This document shows positions 39,822 to 51,264 of a stretch of 64,000 bases of DNA, in pieces. The stretch's first letter is position 1; every line of letters starts with the position of its first letter. The position numbers were made by a program, and so were the translations under genes. The notes beneath the pieces are model-generated. The model was not told where the DNA came from. It did no database searches and worked only from the letters and a program-made list of their open reading frames with translations. The stretch is from Caenorhabditis remanei (Eukaryota; Nematoda; Chromadorea; Rhabditida; Rhabditidae): assembly GCF_010183535.1 (NCBI RefSeq), contig NC_071328.1, forward strand, positions 11,160,001 to 11,224,000, read 5' to 3'.

Positions 39822-40207
39822 ACTATGATTATACTCATTTCTCAAAAGATCTCTCTCATATAATCTCTCCTCCGGAATCTCTATATTACACTGTAGATCT
39901 CATTTTTCATGAATCTCCCATCGAAACATCCAAATTCAAAATCTCAATTTTTGTGGCCATTGTCACCGGTAAAAGAAAAAGACTCTCGATCTCGTACTAT
40001 TCCCCGATTTGATAATATTTATCTCAATAAAATGATTCATAAGAAACTTGAAAAAACAGGAACGCTATGTATCGGGTAGTACGTTCAATATGACAGAATA
40101 CGGACTTTGACTTGAAATAAGACCGTTGACACCTGTCATTTTGCGAAGAATGAGAGAAGAGGAACAGAATTAATCCCGGAAATACACTATTAGAACTGCA
40201 AATGATA

Positions 40208-40317
40208 TTGCCTCAACGGATATCCCCGAAGAAGCTTGTCCAAAATTTATTTGTGTTCAACACATTCTTTCGAATGGTCGAAATCCATGCTAACCTTGGT
40301 TAACTTGGGTTAAAACC
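40208..40317 (-). ncRNA. SL2-type spliced-leader RNA gene, copy C
   Basis: The leader is the same 23 nt as in copies A and B (GGTTTTAACCCAAGTTAACC plus AAG). Donor GTTAGCATGG, a middle stem, Sm site AAATTTTGG and a 3' stem-loop with GGGGATATCC in place of GGGGTTATCC follow. Confidence 0.87.
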
Positions 40318-40355
40318 AACGAAAGCTGCGGGAGGAGGCCACCTATACAACTGTG

Positions 40356-40383
40356 TGTACCGACACTTCCCGGGTTCCGCCGC
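40356..40383 (-). promoter_or_regulatory. PSE-like element (and octamer) of SL RNA copy C
   Basis: The block is at -66 to -39 and reads GCGGCGGAACCCGGGAAGTG plus TCGGTACA on the minus strand. The octamer ATGCAAAT (40392-40399) lies 9 bp upstream. Confidence 0.7.
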
Positions 40384-40859
40384 TCGCTATGATTTGCATA
40401 CGAGCAGACTCCGCCCACCTTTGCGGCTCGTTGTGCGTTCCAAAAGCAACATGAAAATGCCTTTTTGGAGAGAAGGAAGATTTTGGAGATTATATTAGTT
40501 TTTTAGATTCCTGTTTGAAATGGATAGGGAAGTCTGAAATTTTGAGAAAATTTTCAAGCCAAAAGGAACACAACACGTAGAGGCATAAAAGAAAGGAAGT
40601 TCTATACATTTGAACCTTTATAAAGGCCTTTAACTCATTTGGGAGGATTGCTTCAAAAAATTGTAAATAAATAGAAAACTGTATTGTAAACCTACGCAAA
40701 AAGGTTTAGCAAGAATTAGACACATTATTACATGCTTTCAGAGTTAGAAACTAAATACCAATAGTTTTCTCAAATTTAATGTATTTACTCAATGTCTGCA
40801 TTTTTCAAGTTTAATCAGACAATTGAATGCTTGTACTGTAGAAGTAGCTTCATTGCATC

Positions 40860-40969
40860 TTTGCTTCAACGGATAACCCCGAAGAAGCTTGTCCAAAATT
40901 TATTTGTGTTCAACACATTCTTTCGAATGGTCGAAATCCATGCTAACCTTTGTTAACTGGGTTAAAACC
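40860..40969 (-). ncRNA. SL2-type spliced-leader RNA gene, copy D (variant leader)
   Basis: The leader is 22 nt and differs from the other three: GGTTTTAACCCAGTTAAC then AAAG. It is one base short in CCCAGTT and has A where SL3-type leaders have C. Donor, middle stem, Sm site and 3' stem-loop match the other copies, and the promoter block is intact, so it looks functional. Confidence 0.83.
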
Positions 40970-41007
40970 GGCGAGAGCAGTGGGAGGCTACGACCAATAC
41001 TGCGATG

Positions 41008-41035
41008 TGTACCGACACCTCCCGGTTTCCGCCGC
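41008..41035 (-). promoter_or_regulatory. PSE-like element (and octamer) of SL RNA copy D
   Basis: The block is at -66 to -39 with two substitutions (GGAAACCGGGAGG). The octamer is at 41044-41051, at the same spacing as copies B and C. Confidence 0.65.
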
Positions 41036-41868
41036 TCGCTATGATTTGCATACGAGCAGACTCCGCCCACTCTCCTCGCTCACTGATCTTGCAAAAAAGC
41101 AGAATGGTAATTACGTTTTGGAAGCTTTTTTCCAGACTGTTCGATGGAGGAAGATGCATATAGAAAAGCGAGAAGTTTAAAATCATTTTTCAAGTCAAAA
41201 CGCTCATAATCTGCAGAATATTGAACAATAAAATGTTTCTATATAATTGCATAACTCTATTGGAAGGCTTGCTACGAAAAAACTTTCAACTACGGAAAAG
41301 AAGAAACACATGTTTTGAATACAAATCACGAATATTGGAGAATCGGAACAAAGTGTAACCCGGTGATGCACACCCAAAGTAGACGAGTTTCCAGTAAACA
41401 AAATTCAGTCACAAAACAGCTTCTTAGCGAGAATAGTATTAAAAAACTAGGACTTTGTCGTTGACTTCAATTGTTTTAATTCAACTCGATATTCCATTAC
41501 AAAGTCCATTTTTCTCGCTTCAAAGTTTGTTAATGTTATTTCTGCAACCGGAGCCTAACCCACCCCCTTTTCAACATCACATTTTCCTGTTTGAACCGTC
41601 GTTTTCCATTTTCATTATCAGTTCCGTTGATTTATACAAAAAGTGATGAATGATAAGAATGACGGAGGCGGTAAACGAGCAACATTTCCTCGTCAGAATA
41701 AACGGAGAAATTATTTTTTCAGTCGTCTTGTTAATCCCGTCTCATGGTTTGTTCTTCTTATCATTTTCTCTTCATTTTCAGTCTACGATCAAAGCTTTTT
41801 CTGACTTTCACTTCATTCTTTTTCTTGACTCAATTCTCAATTTTGCACTAAAAATAGTTTGCAGAAAT

Positions 41869-44462
41869 ATGAAACATCTAAAAATCGACAGAGCCGATAC
41901 CCTCCAACCCGAACATGTTCACATCACTGCAAGTGGTTTGGAGCCTGGAAGAGCTTATCGATTCGATATGAAGTAAGTGAATGGGAACGGTTTCAGAGAA
42001 GATTGAATGAATTTTAGACTCCGTCATAACTATGGATCTCATGCATCTTATTGTATTTTGAAAGCAGATAAAGATGGAAATATCGATATGAGAACTGAGA
42101 AACCATTGAGAGGAACTTATTTTGGTGAGAGTTTTTGAAAGCACGTCGAGAGTTACAGTTTCTACGAAAGTTTCACTATAGTCGGAAAATTCGAAGATTC
42201 AATTGTGAAAGTATTTGAGTAACTCGAAAATATAACTTTTATCTGTTTTTAGAACGTAGGTTCTCAGAGAAACAGGTTCATAGTCCCACTTTATCCAACC
42301 ATATTTTTTGTTATCTTGATTCCGAGTTGGTTCCAGGAAAACTCGTCTTCCTCCCGGAGTATTCAGTTTTTATGATTTTCTGATTTCCGTCATTTCTAAA
42401 AACCATTTGTAGCCTATTGTCCAATTGATCTGAAACCAAACCACCAAAAAACATTATAAACAGTAGACATGTTTGCTCTTCATAATTCATTTTGATAGCC
42501 AGGATCACCGATGAAAAATAATATTTTTCCACCGTCTCACGAGTCCTGAAAAAACAATGAAAACCGCTCTTATCAATATGTTTTTATTCGTTTTTTAGAT
42601 ATTCGAAACTTATTTTTTTCTCCTCTTATCAAATTAAATTTGATTGGATCATAAAACATAAATGACTGTTTTTTATACAGAAGGGTTCCAATTAACCACT
42701 ACTGATAACATGCATAGATAATAAAAATATAATGACTGCATGGTTCGAGAAAATAAATTTTATGGGGAAATGGAAACTTGCGCTCTAAATTTGTCTGGGA
42801 CTCTTTTTCAAATAAGGGACTCCAAAAAACATTTTGCCGTTCCAAGTACATGACATACCCACTAAACTCTTTTTTAGTGCACTTCGCACTTTTATGCACA
42901 TAATTCTTTTATTTCGGAAGTATCATTAATCAGTTCTCTTATCAATAAAAAAGTTACAGCGTTGCCATGTTTGTAGTCTTGATTTAAATCGTGGACTTTG
43001 GATTTATAAGACTTTGGAATGACAGGAACATCTTCAAAAAATAGAGGAAACATAGAAATCTGAATTTGGGAAAATAGTACTGGAAATCTATCTTTGCAGA
43101 AGCCGATGGAATGGGACTATTCCTCTCGATGACGCCTTGCGAAGACTTTGCTTACGGTGGATATCTCCGATGCACTCCTCCAATTCCATTCTTTTATCTT
43201 CTTAGGTAATACAAGTCCGATGAATTGTATGACATCCTCATTTTCAGATTATCCGATGAGACTGGGAACCAACTCGATGAAATGTACATCAAAAAACACT
43301 GGATGCACCCACTTCTGACAAGAACTGAAATCGAACACGACGGATTCTGTGGAACACTTTTCAAGCCTCCAGGAGATGGTCCATTCCCTTGTGTCATGGA
43401 TATCTCTGGAACTGGAGGAGGTCTCCATGAGCATAAAGGAGCAATGTTGGCTTCGGAGGGATTCGTCGTCATTTGTGTGGCATTTTTCCAATTCAAAGAT
43501 CTTCCGTATAAATTAGAAGATGTTGAAGTGGAATACTTCTTGAAGCCTATCGAATTTGTACTTGGTCTTCCATATACAACTAATATGCTCGGAATCCAGG
43601 GAGTCTCGTTTGGAGCAACTATTGTTGATTTGTTGGCAACTAGATATCCACAGGTAACGAGAAATAAAGATTATCAGAAGCAAGGACTGAAATTACAGAT
43701 CAAAGCAGTAGTTTCGATCAACGGTCCACATGCTCAAAGCAGTTATGTAATGCTTAAAGAGCACGGAAAATCAATGATTGTTCCAGAGTAAGTCTCCGAA
43801 CAAAATATAATTTTTTAGAACTTGAGTTTCCAGACTCGATGACTCCAAGTTATTTTTTGTTAATACAATCCTGGCAACTGCTCCATGTTTCAAAACATTG
43901 ACTCCTCTTCTGACGGAAGAGAATTCGATTCCATGGCATTGGATTCCAAAAGAAACTGCATTCAGACTAATCGTAAGTGCTCTTTGATTCCGAAAGTTGA
44001 TGAAAATGTTTTATTTTTCAGGGATCCGTTGATGATTTGTGTGCTCCGTCCATTCATGCAAATCTTCACATTCAGAAGAAATTACAAGAGACTGGACATT
44101 ACGTTGAGGTAAATTTATGGAATATTTGAGAGTTAGCTGGTTTTTTATGACCGAAAGTTCAGCACTTTGATTTTGAACAATCCAGAATTCATATTTTCCA
44201 GCTAGAATTGGTGAATGGTGGTCATATCATGGAGCCTCCATACTTCCCTCACCACGACATTGTCTATGCGAAATTCCAAGGATTCTACTGTGGATACGGT
44301 GGAGAAATCACTCAACACGCGAAATCTCAAGAGAGAACATGGGCAAACACGGTTAATTTCTTCAAGAGGAAGCTTGGTTCACCACCTCCAATGCCTGATT
44401 GGGTACGATTGCAGAAAGTGGATGGACCTCTGAAACCAATTGAGAATAGAAGCAGATTATAG
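41869..44462 (+). CDS. BAAT / acyl-CoA thioesterase family protein
   Basis: Eight exons: 41869-41972, 42018-42124, 43100-43205, 43248-43653, 43699-43787, 43834-43972, 44022-44108 and 44202-44462, giving 432 aa. The N-terminal beta-rich domain (HVHITASGLEPGRAYRFDMK, then LRGTYFEADGMGLFLSMTP) and the C-terminal alpha/beta hydrolase match the bile acid-CoA:amino acid N-acyltransferase/ACOT family. The likely triad is Ser226 in GVSFGA, Asp321 or 322 in GSVDD, and His354 in NGGHIMEPPYFPHH. A Ser nucleophile, as in ACOTs, favours fatty acyl-CoA hydrolysis over the Cys-dependent amino acid conjugation of BAAT. The C-terminus is not a clear PTS1. An AATAAA lies at 44502. The ATG follows a TTTGCAG acceptor. 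Confidence 0.92.
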
Positions 44463-45342
44463 TTATTATTATGTACTTTTACAATGAAATCATCTTTTGG
44501 GAATAAAGTTTTTGAATACCATTTCCTCTCGTAATCTATTCATTCTATCTTATATCTCAACCATCATCCTTTAATTGGAGACTCCAGAATTTTCTATGAC
44601 GTCACATTTGACAGTAACCTCACCCAGATTCTCTAATCCTCTCAATCCTCTACACTCTCTTACTGAACTCAGCTGTTCTCCACTGCGCATTGCCTACGTT
44701 TCTCTGTGTCTACCTAGGAAGCCGTCCTATTTCTTTCCTCTTCATTTCTCTCACTCTCCCAGTTTCCTCTCACCCGAAATTCCCAATATTTTCTATTTCA
44801 TCTGCCATTGCTTGCCTCGTCTTGTTGTTTCTACTCTAACTTATCGATTGTAAGAGTTATTGGTAGTTTTGATTTCTTCTTTTGATATGCGTGCTGAAAT
44901 GTAGAAGAGATGCTGCAAACTAGTTGTTGAGACGACGTTATTCTCAGTATTGATTTTGTTGTTTTGTGTTGACATGACTACTTTTTGGCGGTGGCAGCTC
45001 TTTTCCTTTCTCTTTTTCGAATTTCCAAATCTTCAAAGTAAAGAAAAATGCATCCAAATGTATATTAATACCTCAAAGAAAAAATCAATCTAATTGGCAG
45101 ATGATTTCCCCTGAAAACGTCTCGGGTTCGAATTATTGACGAGAATATTATAGTTGTACAATCAAAAGCAAGTGATACCGATCTGTTTGGGGATAAAATA
45201 GGGTTTATTAGAATTCTATCTTCATTTTTCAGTTGTCACACAACTTTCAATCTATTATTTTTCTTCTCTTTCTTTTCTTTGTCTCCATGGCTAACTTCAT
45301 ACCAACACCGGTTCATTTTCCAGACCTCCCATCCACCGAACC
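44463..45342. other. Intergenic spacer
   Basis: About 880 bp, pyrimidine-rich in its first half. It contains acceptors TTTTTCAG (45231) and TTTTCCAG (about 45321) that lead to the micropeptide. Nothing else was recognised. Confidence 0.45.
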
Positions 45343-45525
45343 ATGCTCTACACCATCGCTGCCGTCGGAGCCTGTGCTTACTTCGCTGTCAGCGATTCCA
45401 TCGTCAAAAAAGTAGTCGTCGACACGGTGAAGGCTGTCGTTTGGCCAACCAGCGATGAGCAAGTTGCTGCCCAATTGAAGGAGAAGAAAACGGATAAAGA
45501 AGACGAGGACTGGGCTCTTTATTGA
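45343..45525 (+). CDS. 60-residue single-span membrane micropeptide
   Basis: The frame starts MLYTIAAVGACAYFAVSD, a hydrophobic segment of about 16 residues near the N-terminus. A VVVDTVKAVVWPTSDEQ amphipathic stretch and a charged tail (KEKKTDKEDEDWALY) follow. The ATG lies 21 nt after a TTTTCCAG acceptor, and an AATAAA is at 45606. I do not recognise the family; the layout suits a small tail-out membrane protein of mitochondria or ER. An overlapping frame (from an ATG at about 45287, reading MANFIPTPVHFPDLPS) would be used if the acceptor near 45321 were skipped, but it lacks coding character. Confidence 0.65.
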   Translation: MLYTIAAVGACAYFAVSDSIVKKVVVDTVKAVVWPTSDEQVAAQLKEKKTDKEDEDWALY

Positions 45526-46158
45526 GCAAATCAATGTATTACATCAGCCGCACCTAAATGTCAAACATTTTGAATTGAACATATGTAAATTTGGTATTGT
45601 GTAACAATAAAGATTTCTCGAAAACTGCTTTGAAAATTTTCTTTATACCCAAAAAGACGAAACACTTTGCGGTCAAGTGTTGAAATAAATGATAAAAACA
45701 AATCACAAGACCCCGAAGTGGGCATTCTTTCAGATCATGAAATAAAAGTGTAAAAACGATGTGGTGTTTCAAATACATCACACTCATAGTCAATAGAAAA
45801 TAGTAGCTGAACTTTCAGAAAACACAGAAACCACTATACGGGAAATCGGCAAAAATCAGAAGATGGCTTTGAGCATAATCACGGAAGGGCACGAGAGCAA
45901 CATAAACTGCTCTACGCACCAGAATTGTCGGCCGGCAGATCAAGATCGTAACAAGCCATAACGTAATTTCTCAAAAAGTGTAAAAAAAGTGAGAAATATT
46001 CACGTTAAATTTGTAGAATCAACAAAATTCAACGTGCATTAAAAACGTGACCTCTATGTGAGTGCCCTGTTTTCTGTTGTTGTTTGCCACGTTAACAATG
46101 ACAACTCACAGTTTTTGTGGTTTTTATTGGAAGACAGTCCAGTTCTCTTATCGTTTCA

Positions 46159-46474
46159 TTTATCCATAGTTCCGATCTCGGAATTTTATTCCTTTCTCCC
46201 ATACTCTTACTGGATTTATCCATAGTTCCGATCTCGGAATTTCATTCCTTTCTCCCATGCTCTTACTGGATTTATCCATAGTTCCGATCTCGGAATTTTA
46301 TTTCTTTCTCCCATACTCTTACTGGATTTATCCATAGTTCCGATCTCGGAATTTTATTCCTTTCTCCTATACTCTTACTGGATTTATCCATAGTTCCGAT
46401 CTCGGGATTTTATTCCTTTCTCCCATACTCTTACTGGATTTATCCATAGTTCCGATCTCGGGATTTTATTCCTG
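46159..46474 (+). repeat. 56-bp tandem repeat, about 5.6 copies
   Basis: The unit begins TTTATCCATAGTTCCGATCT and ends CTCTTACTGGA. Copies start at 46159, 46215, 46271, 46327, 46383 and 46439, a constant 56-bp period. They differ by only a few bases (GGAATTTTA/GGAATTTCA/GGGATTTTA; CCCATACTC/CCCATGCTC/CCTATACTC). The near identity indicates recent expansion. Confidence 0.95.
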
Positions 46475-47492
46475 TTATTTTTATTCGATTTTATTCCTAT
46501 CATCTAGATTTCCGTTCTACGATCAATTCCACCTACTCCAATCAATTACTGGTTTTACGAGATATCTGATCACTGAGTTATACTCCTCTCTTTTGTATTA
46601 ATTATATCCTTTTTCTCCAATTTCGAAGATCCCAATCCACTCGGTAGAATGAGCTTTTTTTGAAAACTAGTTTTTGCCTTTGGTCTTTCGACTTCCTTCA
46701 AAATGCAACCTCAAAAAATCAAACAAAAGACACAAGGAACCTTGAAAAAACTCGTAAAAAATCCAGTTATCATGCATTATTCTACGCTTCTTTCGGTTCC
46801 TTATTCCAGAAGAATTCATTTCAGAAATTTCCAGATTTCGTGGATTCAGAGAACGACAGAGATACTTAAACATCAGATGATGTCAGCGGAAGACATGTAT
46901 TTCTCTAAATTTTCTATAATTGTTCATCATTTCCTTTTTTATGTATGTGTCATATACATTCTTGTCAACTATATTTCAAATGTAATTCAGAAGTCCTCTT
47001 CCGCTTTTCCTGTCTAAGTTTATGTTTATTCTCTCCCTCCCATTTCATGTTCAATTTCTTGTTTTTCTTCTTTGGACCTCCCCGTTCAATTCTGTCAAAA
47101 CTACTACTCATATGCTCATCATGTTGCTCTTCCGAAGAAGAAAAAAGGAGGAGAAGAGCTCCGAAAAATAATTTATTTTCTTTTTTTGTTGTGTCTTCTT
47201 TTTCTGGTTGCAGGGTGGCGCGTAGTTTTGTTCGGTTTTTATGTTTTATGACCGACGATTAGTTTATTTTGGACTTCAGTATGTTCAGGTTATTCACTAA
47301 TGGTGCTGTCGTAAACTCGGAAAGTTTTAGTCGAGTCAAAGATATTTGAAATGGGTTACGGTACCAAATTGCGGCTCACTTCTAAAATGTATGGCACAAA
47401 TAATGTATTCATCTAGATGCTATGTTTTTGGACTGTTTCATGGTATTTGTATAGAAATCTATCTTCTGAAGAAAAGGTGTTTAGTTTAGAAA

Positions 47493-47931
47493 ATGATAAA
47501 GTGTTACACTTCAGATGAATTCGGAATTTATGAGTCTCCGACTAGTTTCCAACGACGACAATTTCAAAATAGAGTTGAGAAGTTGTTGGATAACTCAGTG
47601 CTAGACACGAAGAGGCTACAAAGTCTGGCTACCAACCGAAATATTCATTCGTATCAGATGGATCTCAGTTTCGGTGAGAACCTCTTCTGACTGAAATACG
47701 GGCAGAAAATAGAAAGTTATGATTTAAAAACCGATGGTTTTTCTGAGTGTGTTGTATTTTTTGGATTATTCATTTGTTAGGATCAGACTGAAACATGAAT
47801 TTTTAAAACAGCAAGTGAATTTAAATCAATGGAATCTTAACAACCGCCGACGGGAACAATCTCTTTTTCGTGAAAATCGGCCTGTCCGCTTGCTCTCCGA
47901 TAGTACAACCCCTGATAATAAGAAGGAATGA
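47493..47931 (+). CDS. Possible small two-exon gene, function unknown
   Basis: Two adjacent frames look coding: one with DEFGIYESPTSFQRRQFQNR and KLLDNSVLDTKRL, ending at a TTTCG|GTGAGA donor (47673), and one with NLNQWNLNNRRREQSLF, ending at TGA 47931. Joining them in frame needs the weak acceptor ACAGCAAG|TG (exon from 47816), because the better CAG four bases earlier gives a stop. The result would be about 98 aa, polar and Arg/Asn/Gln-rich. It may be a real gene with an unusual acceptor, a decaying gene, or part of a larger gene. I do not recognise it. Confidence 0.35.
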
Positions 47932-49307
47932 AACCTGAAATAATCCACTCAATCTTCTTCTTCTTTTGTCTCATTTTCTTCTCTATTTCTTCCACAAAAT
48001 ATTATCATCATCATCTTCCATTTTTCATGTCTTCCGTGCCCCGAGGGGCAGACATCTAGGGGGCATCTCTCCTCGTGCTCTTTTCTAAAATAAAAAGAGT
48101 CCCGATTTTTGAGCTCAATTTCGGACAGATTTGGTCAAACTCATGGGATGTCCGAAAAAAAGTCCAATTTTTTCGGACGGGTTCGTGGATGAGTTTTGGT
48201 GTTGGCATTAGATGAGAGCACGTGACCCAAAGGTTTGATGACTTTTAATTTGAGCAGGGTGCCCAAAACTAATTTTTCTTTTGAATGCCCTTGTTTTAAT
48301 CTTCTTGCAATTTGGAGTTTCCTCCGGTTTTATATTTCGAATCTTAGTGCAGAACGAAAGATACATTTGGATTACATCTCTTTCTCTGAAATTGTTATTC
48401 TAGAGTCGAAAGATTCGTTTGTTGAGTTCTGTTCATTCTGTTTTGAAAGATTGATTGTTTGGGTTCATGAGAAAACCTAGTTTTTACTACATCTTCCTGT
48501 CTACATTTTACATAAATCTTTGATTCATTGTTTCAAATTTCACCTATTTCCGTCGGATTCTATTTGCTTTATGAATCTTCACAACCTATGTAGTTTGAAT
48601 AGTTCTGCCTATTTTTAGTATTGGTTTCAGAAATTCAACTGGACCGAAAAACCTGAAAGTAGTATTTATCCATAGAAATTTTTTCCTTTTGTACGTTCTT
48701 CCATATTCATTCTATCTCATCAAAATCTCGAAACTATTCTATTTTTTGGCTATTCTTCGATCTTCCCATCTTAAGTGTCTAAAAGGGATAATCTTCGATT
48801 CGAAAAAGAAACTTTTTGAGAGATTCAAGGCGAAATTTAATACATATTCATTTCCCACCGACATTTTTTCAATTATTCTTTCCCTTTCCGGACATCACAT
48901 TTCAAAAAGAACTTTCTATCTTCTAATATCTTTTCACAATTTCTCTCTACTCACTAATTTCCATGTATATATTTATCCGCCTCCTCTTTCAGCTATTTTT
49001 TTATGTCTTGCATTCTGGTACCTCATGAGTAATCGGATACTTTCCCCATTTTTCTTACCTGAACAAATTGGAAACTTTCCTCTTTTTTCACGTGAAAGAA
49101 TACATTATCGTATGATTCTCTCGTAGACGTTTTGAAGTTGCAAACCAAATCGTGAGAAGATTTGGAATATTCTAGAGAATCAGAAGGCGTTTAATACCGA
49201 CACTTGATAGTTCTTCATTTTCTGTGTTTTGTTTCGTTCAGTAGTCATATTCTGAAGTGTTTTATTTTCAGAAGTTCACAGATGCCACGTCTCGAAAGAC
49301 GACGACG

Positions 49308-49359
49308 ATGAGTCGAAAGGTTGAAGTCGGCGTAGTTTTGATTGTTGCACTTTTTCGAG
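49308..49359 (+). CDS. acr-19: Candidate alternative first exon of acr-19 (signal peptide)
   Basis: ATG AGT CGA... encodes MSRKVEVGVVLIVALFR and ends in CGAG|GTGAGT, phase 1. That phase fits acr-19 exon 2 (54396), giving a signal peptide running directly into [12 protein letters not shown]. It would define a distal promoter and a 5-kb intron containing the foldback transposon. Upstream there is a TTTTCAG acceptor (49271) and a 9-codon upstream frame (ATG 49282) whose TGA overlaps this ATG as ATGA. It could belong to another gene. Confidence 0.45.
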
Positions 49360-49709
49360 GTGAGTTCTGGGAAAAGCGGGAGAAAATAAACAAACACGTT
49401 AGTCCCTATGAAAACTTTGAAATGACTGAGGTTTCATGATTTTCCAAAAAAAAAAAGAAGCTTGAATCTATGTCATAAAAGTTGAAAAACAAAAGAGTTT
49501 GAGAAAAGCAGTGGAAAGTATTGTAGGGTGAAGCTATTTTCACTTCTCTAAATTTGAGCTTGTGATGATCGAATGCTTACCCGTACCAGTAATTAACCTC
49601 CAGTAGAGTCGGGTTTTGATAATACTCATGTCGTGGATATCAGATTCAAGACATTTTTAGGAGCCGATGGCATCCAAGTGGACTCTATGCATTTCCCTGT
49701 TTTCTTATA

Positions 49710-51264
49710 CACTGCTCGACATAAGTATACAGCCACTTCATTTTTCAAATTTTTTTCATAAATGAGAAAGTCTTCCATGGAATCTCAAATGCAGAAAAAT
49801 ACTGCTCTGGAGGCATAAAATTATGCGATAAAAGAAATTAGATCCCTCTCTATACTTTTCGAAAAAATTGATTTTTTGTGAAAAACAGCTTTTTTCGACG
49901 CGACATAAGTATACAGCCAGTACCTGAAAAATGGCTTAGAAGTTCAAAACTGTGTCAAATTACCAATAATCATATTTACAGTCCAATAGTGATTGTTTTG
50001 ATGCACTTTTTGGCATTTCAAGTTAAGAAATTTAAAAAATTTTGAGCACAACATGGAGAAAAATGCAAAAAACCTTGTAACGCATTTATGAATTTATTAT
50101 CACAATGATATTATTTGTTAACAATAAGAAAACTACAGAATTTATCTGGATTTATGTTTTGAACCTGTTTTAAGAACTTCTATCAATCAATGAAATAGGG
50201 ATTTGTGTCCTTTTATTGCTAATTCTTTGTTTTTCATGTATGTTTTCTCACTTTGGTTAAAAAATAACAATCGGAGTTGAGATTTACGTTGGCCCAATAT
50301 AATTTTACAATTTTTGGGTTTTTCATGAACATTTATTCCACATCTTACCGGGATAAAACGTGCTTACTCGATGTCTGGAGAGGCGTCAGTGAAAGAAACT
50401 AGCTGCCAACAAATACAGATAAACGACAAGATAAGTGTGAGCAAAAAAAGAGTCTTGAAAGGTTAGAACATTATTGTAATTCAAGAAAGCCATGACGTAG
50501 TAGGTGCTTTAAACCTATAGACCCTTAAAAATTTTGTTATTCGGTTGTTTAACCCAGGACTCCGTTTTCAAATTTACATCCCCATTTTCTTAACAAAAAT
50601 GTCATCCCTGGTCTCAAGTAAACAAGTTTTATCCCGGTAAGATGTGGAATAAATGTTCATGAAAAACCCAAAAATTGTAAAATTATATTGGGCCAACGTA
50701 AATCTCAACTCCGATTGTTATTTTTTAACCAAAGTGAGAAAACATACATGAAAAACAAAGAATTAGCAATAAAAGGACACAAATCCCTATTTCATTGATT
50801 GATAGAAGTTCTTAAAACAGGTTCAAAACATAAATCCAGATAAATTCTGTAGTTTTCTTATTGTTAACAAATAATATCATTGTGATAATAAATTCATAAA
50901 TGCGTTACAAGGTTTTTTGCATTTTTCTCCATGTTGTGCTCAAAATTTTTTAAATTTCTTAACTTGAAATGCCAAAAACAATCACTATTGGACTGTAAAT
51001 ATGATTATTGGTAATTTGACACAGTTTTGAACTTCTACGCCATTTTTCAGGTACTGGCTGTATACTTATGTCGCGTCGAAAAAAGCTGTTTTTCACAAAA
51101 AATCAATTTTTTCGAAAAGTATAGAGAGGGATCTAATTTCTTTTATCGCATAATTTTATGCCTCCAGAGCAGTATTTTTCTGCATTTGAGATTCCATGGA
51201 AGACGTTCTCATTTATGAAAAAAATTTGAAAAATGAAGTGGCTGTATACTTATGTCGAGCAGTG
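49710..51264. mobile_element. Foldback (palindromic) Tc1/mariner-like non-autonomous element
   Basis: Left end CACTGCTCGACATAAGTATA and right end TATACTTATGTCGAGCAGTG are perfect inverted termini flanked by TA on both sides. The inverted arms extend about 640-650 bp each (to about 50362 and from about 50623) with a few indels and substitutions. The ~260-bp centre is unique. There is no transposase frame. TA duplication and CACTG-type ends fit Tc1/mariner MITE-like elements. It lies within the putative acr-19 long intron. Confidence 0.9.

Larger units (their letters stand above)
39822..41868. other. Spacer containing SL RNA copies C and D
   Basis: Apart from the two SL RNA genes, their promoters and duplicated flanks (40208-41225), the rest is AT-rich without recognised exons. 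Confidence 0.5.
45526..49307. other. Gene-poor region
   Basis: Contains a 56-bp tandem array and two weak coding exons (listed separately). The rest is AT-rich, with T-rich long open frames (for example around 48.69-49.13 kb) that I attribute to base composition. Confidence 0.45.

Noticed and set aside
48689..49126. 145-codon T-rich hydrophobic frame
   Set aside because: Pyrimidine-rich strand lacks stops by composition; no splice signals, signal peptide or family motif. A diverged membrane protein cannot be fully excluded.
51027..51218. 63-codon frame inside the foldback element
   Set aside because: Lies within one inverted arm; no transposase similarity.
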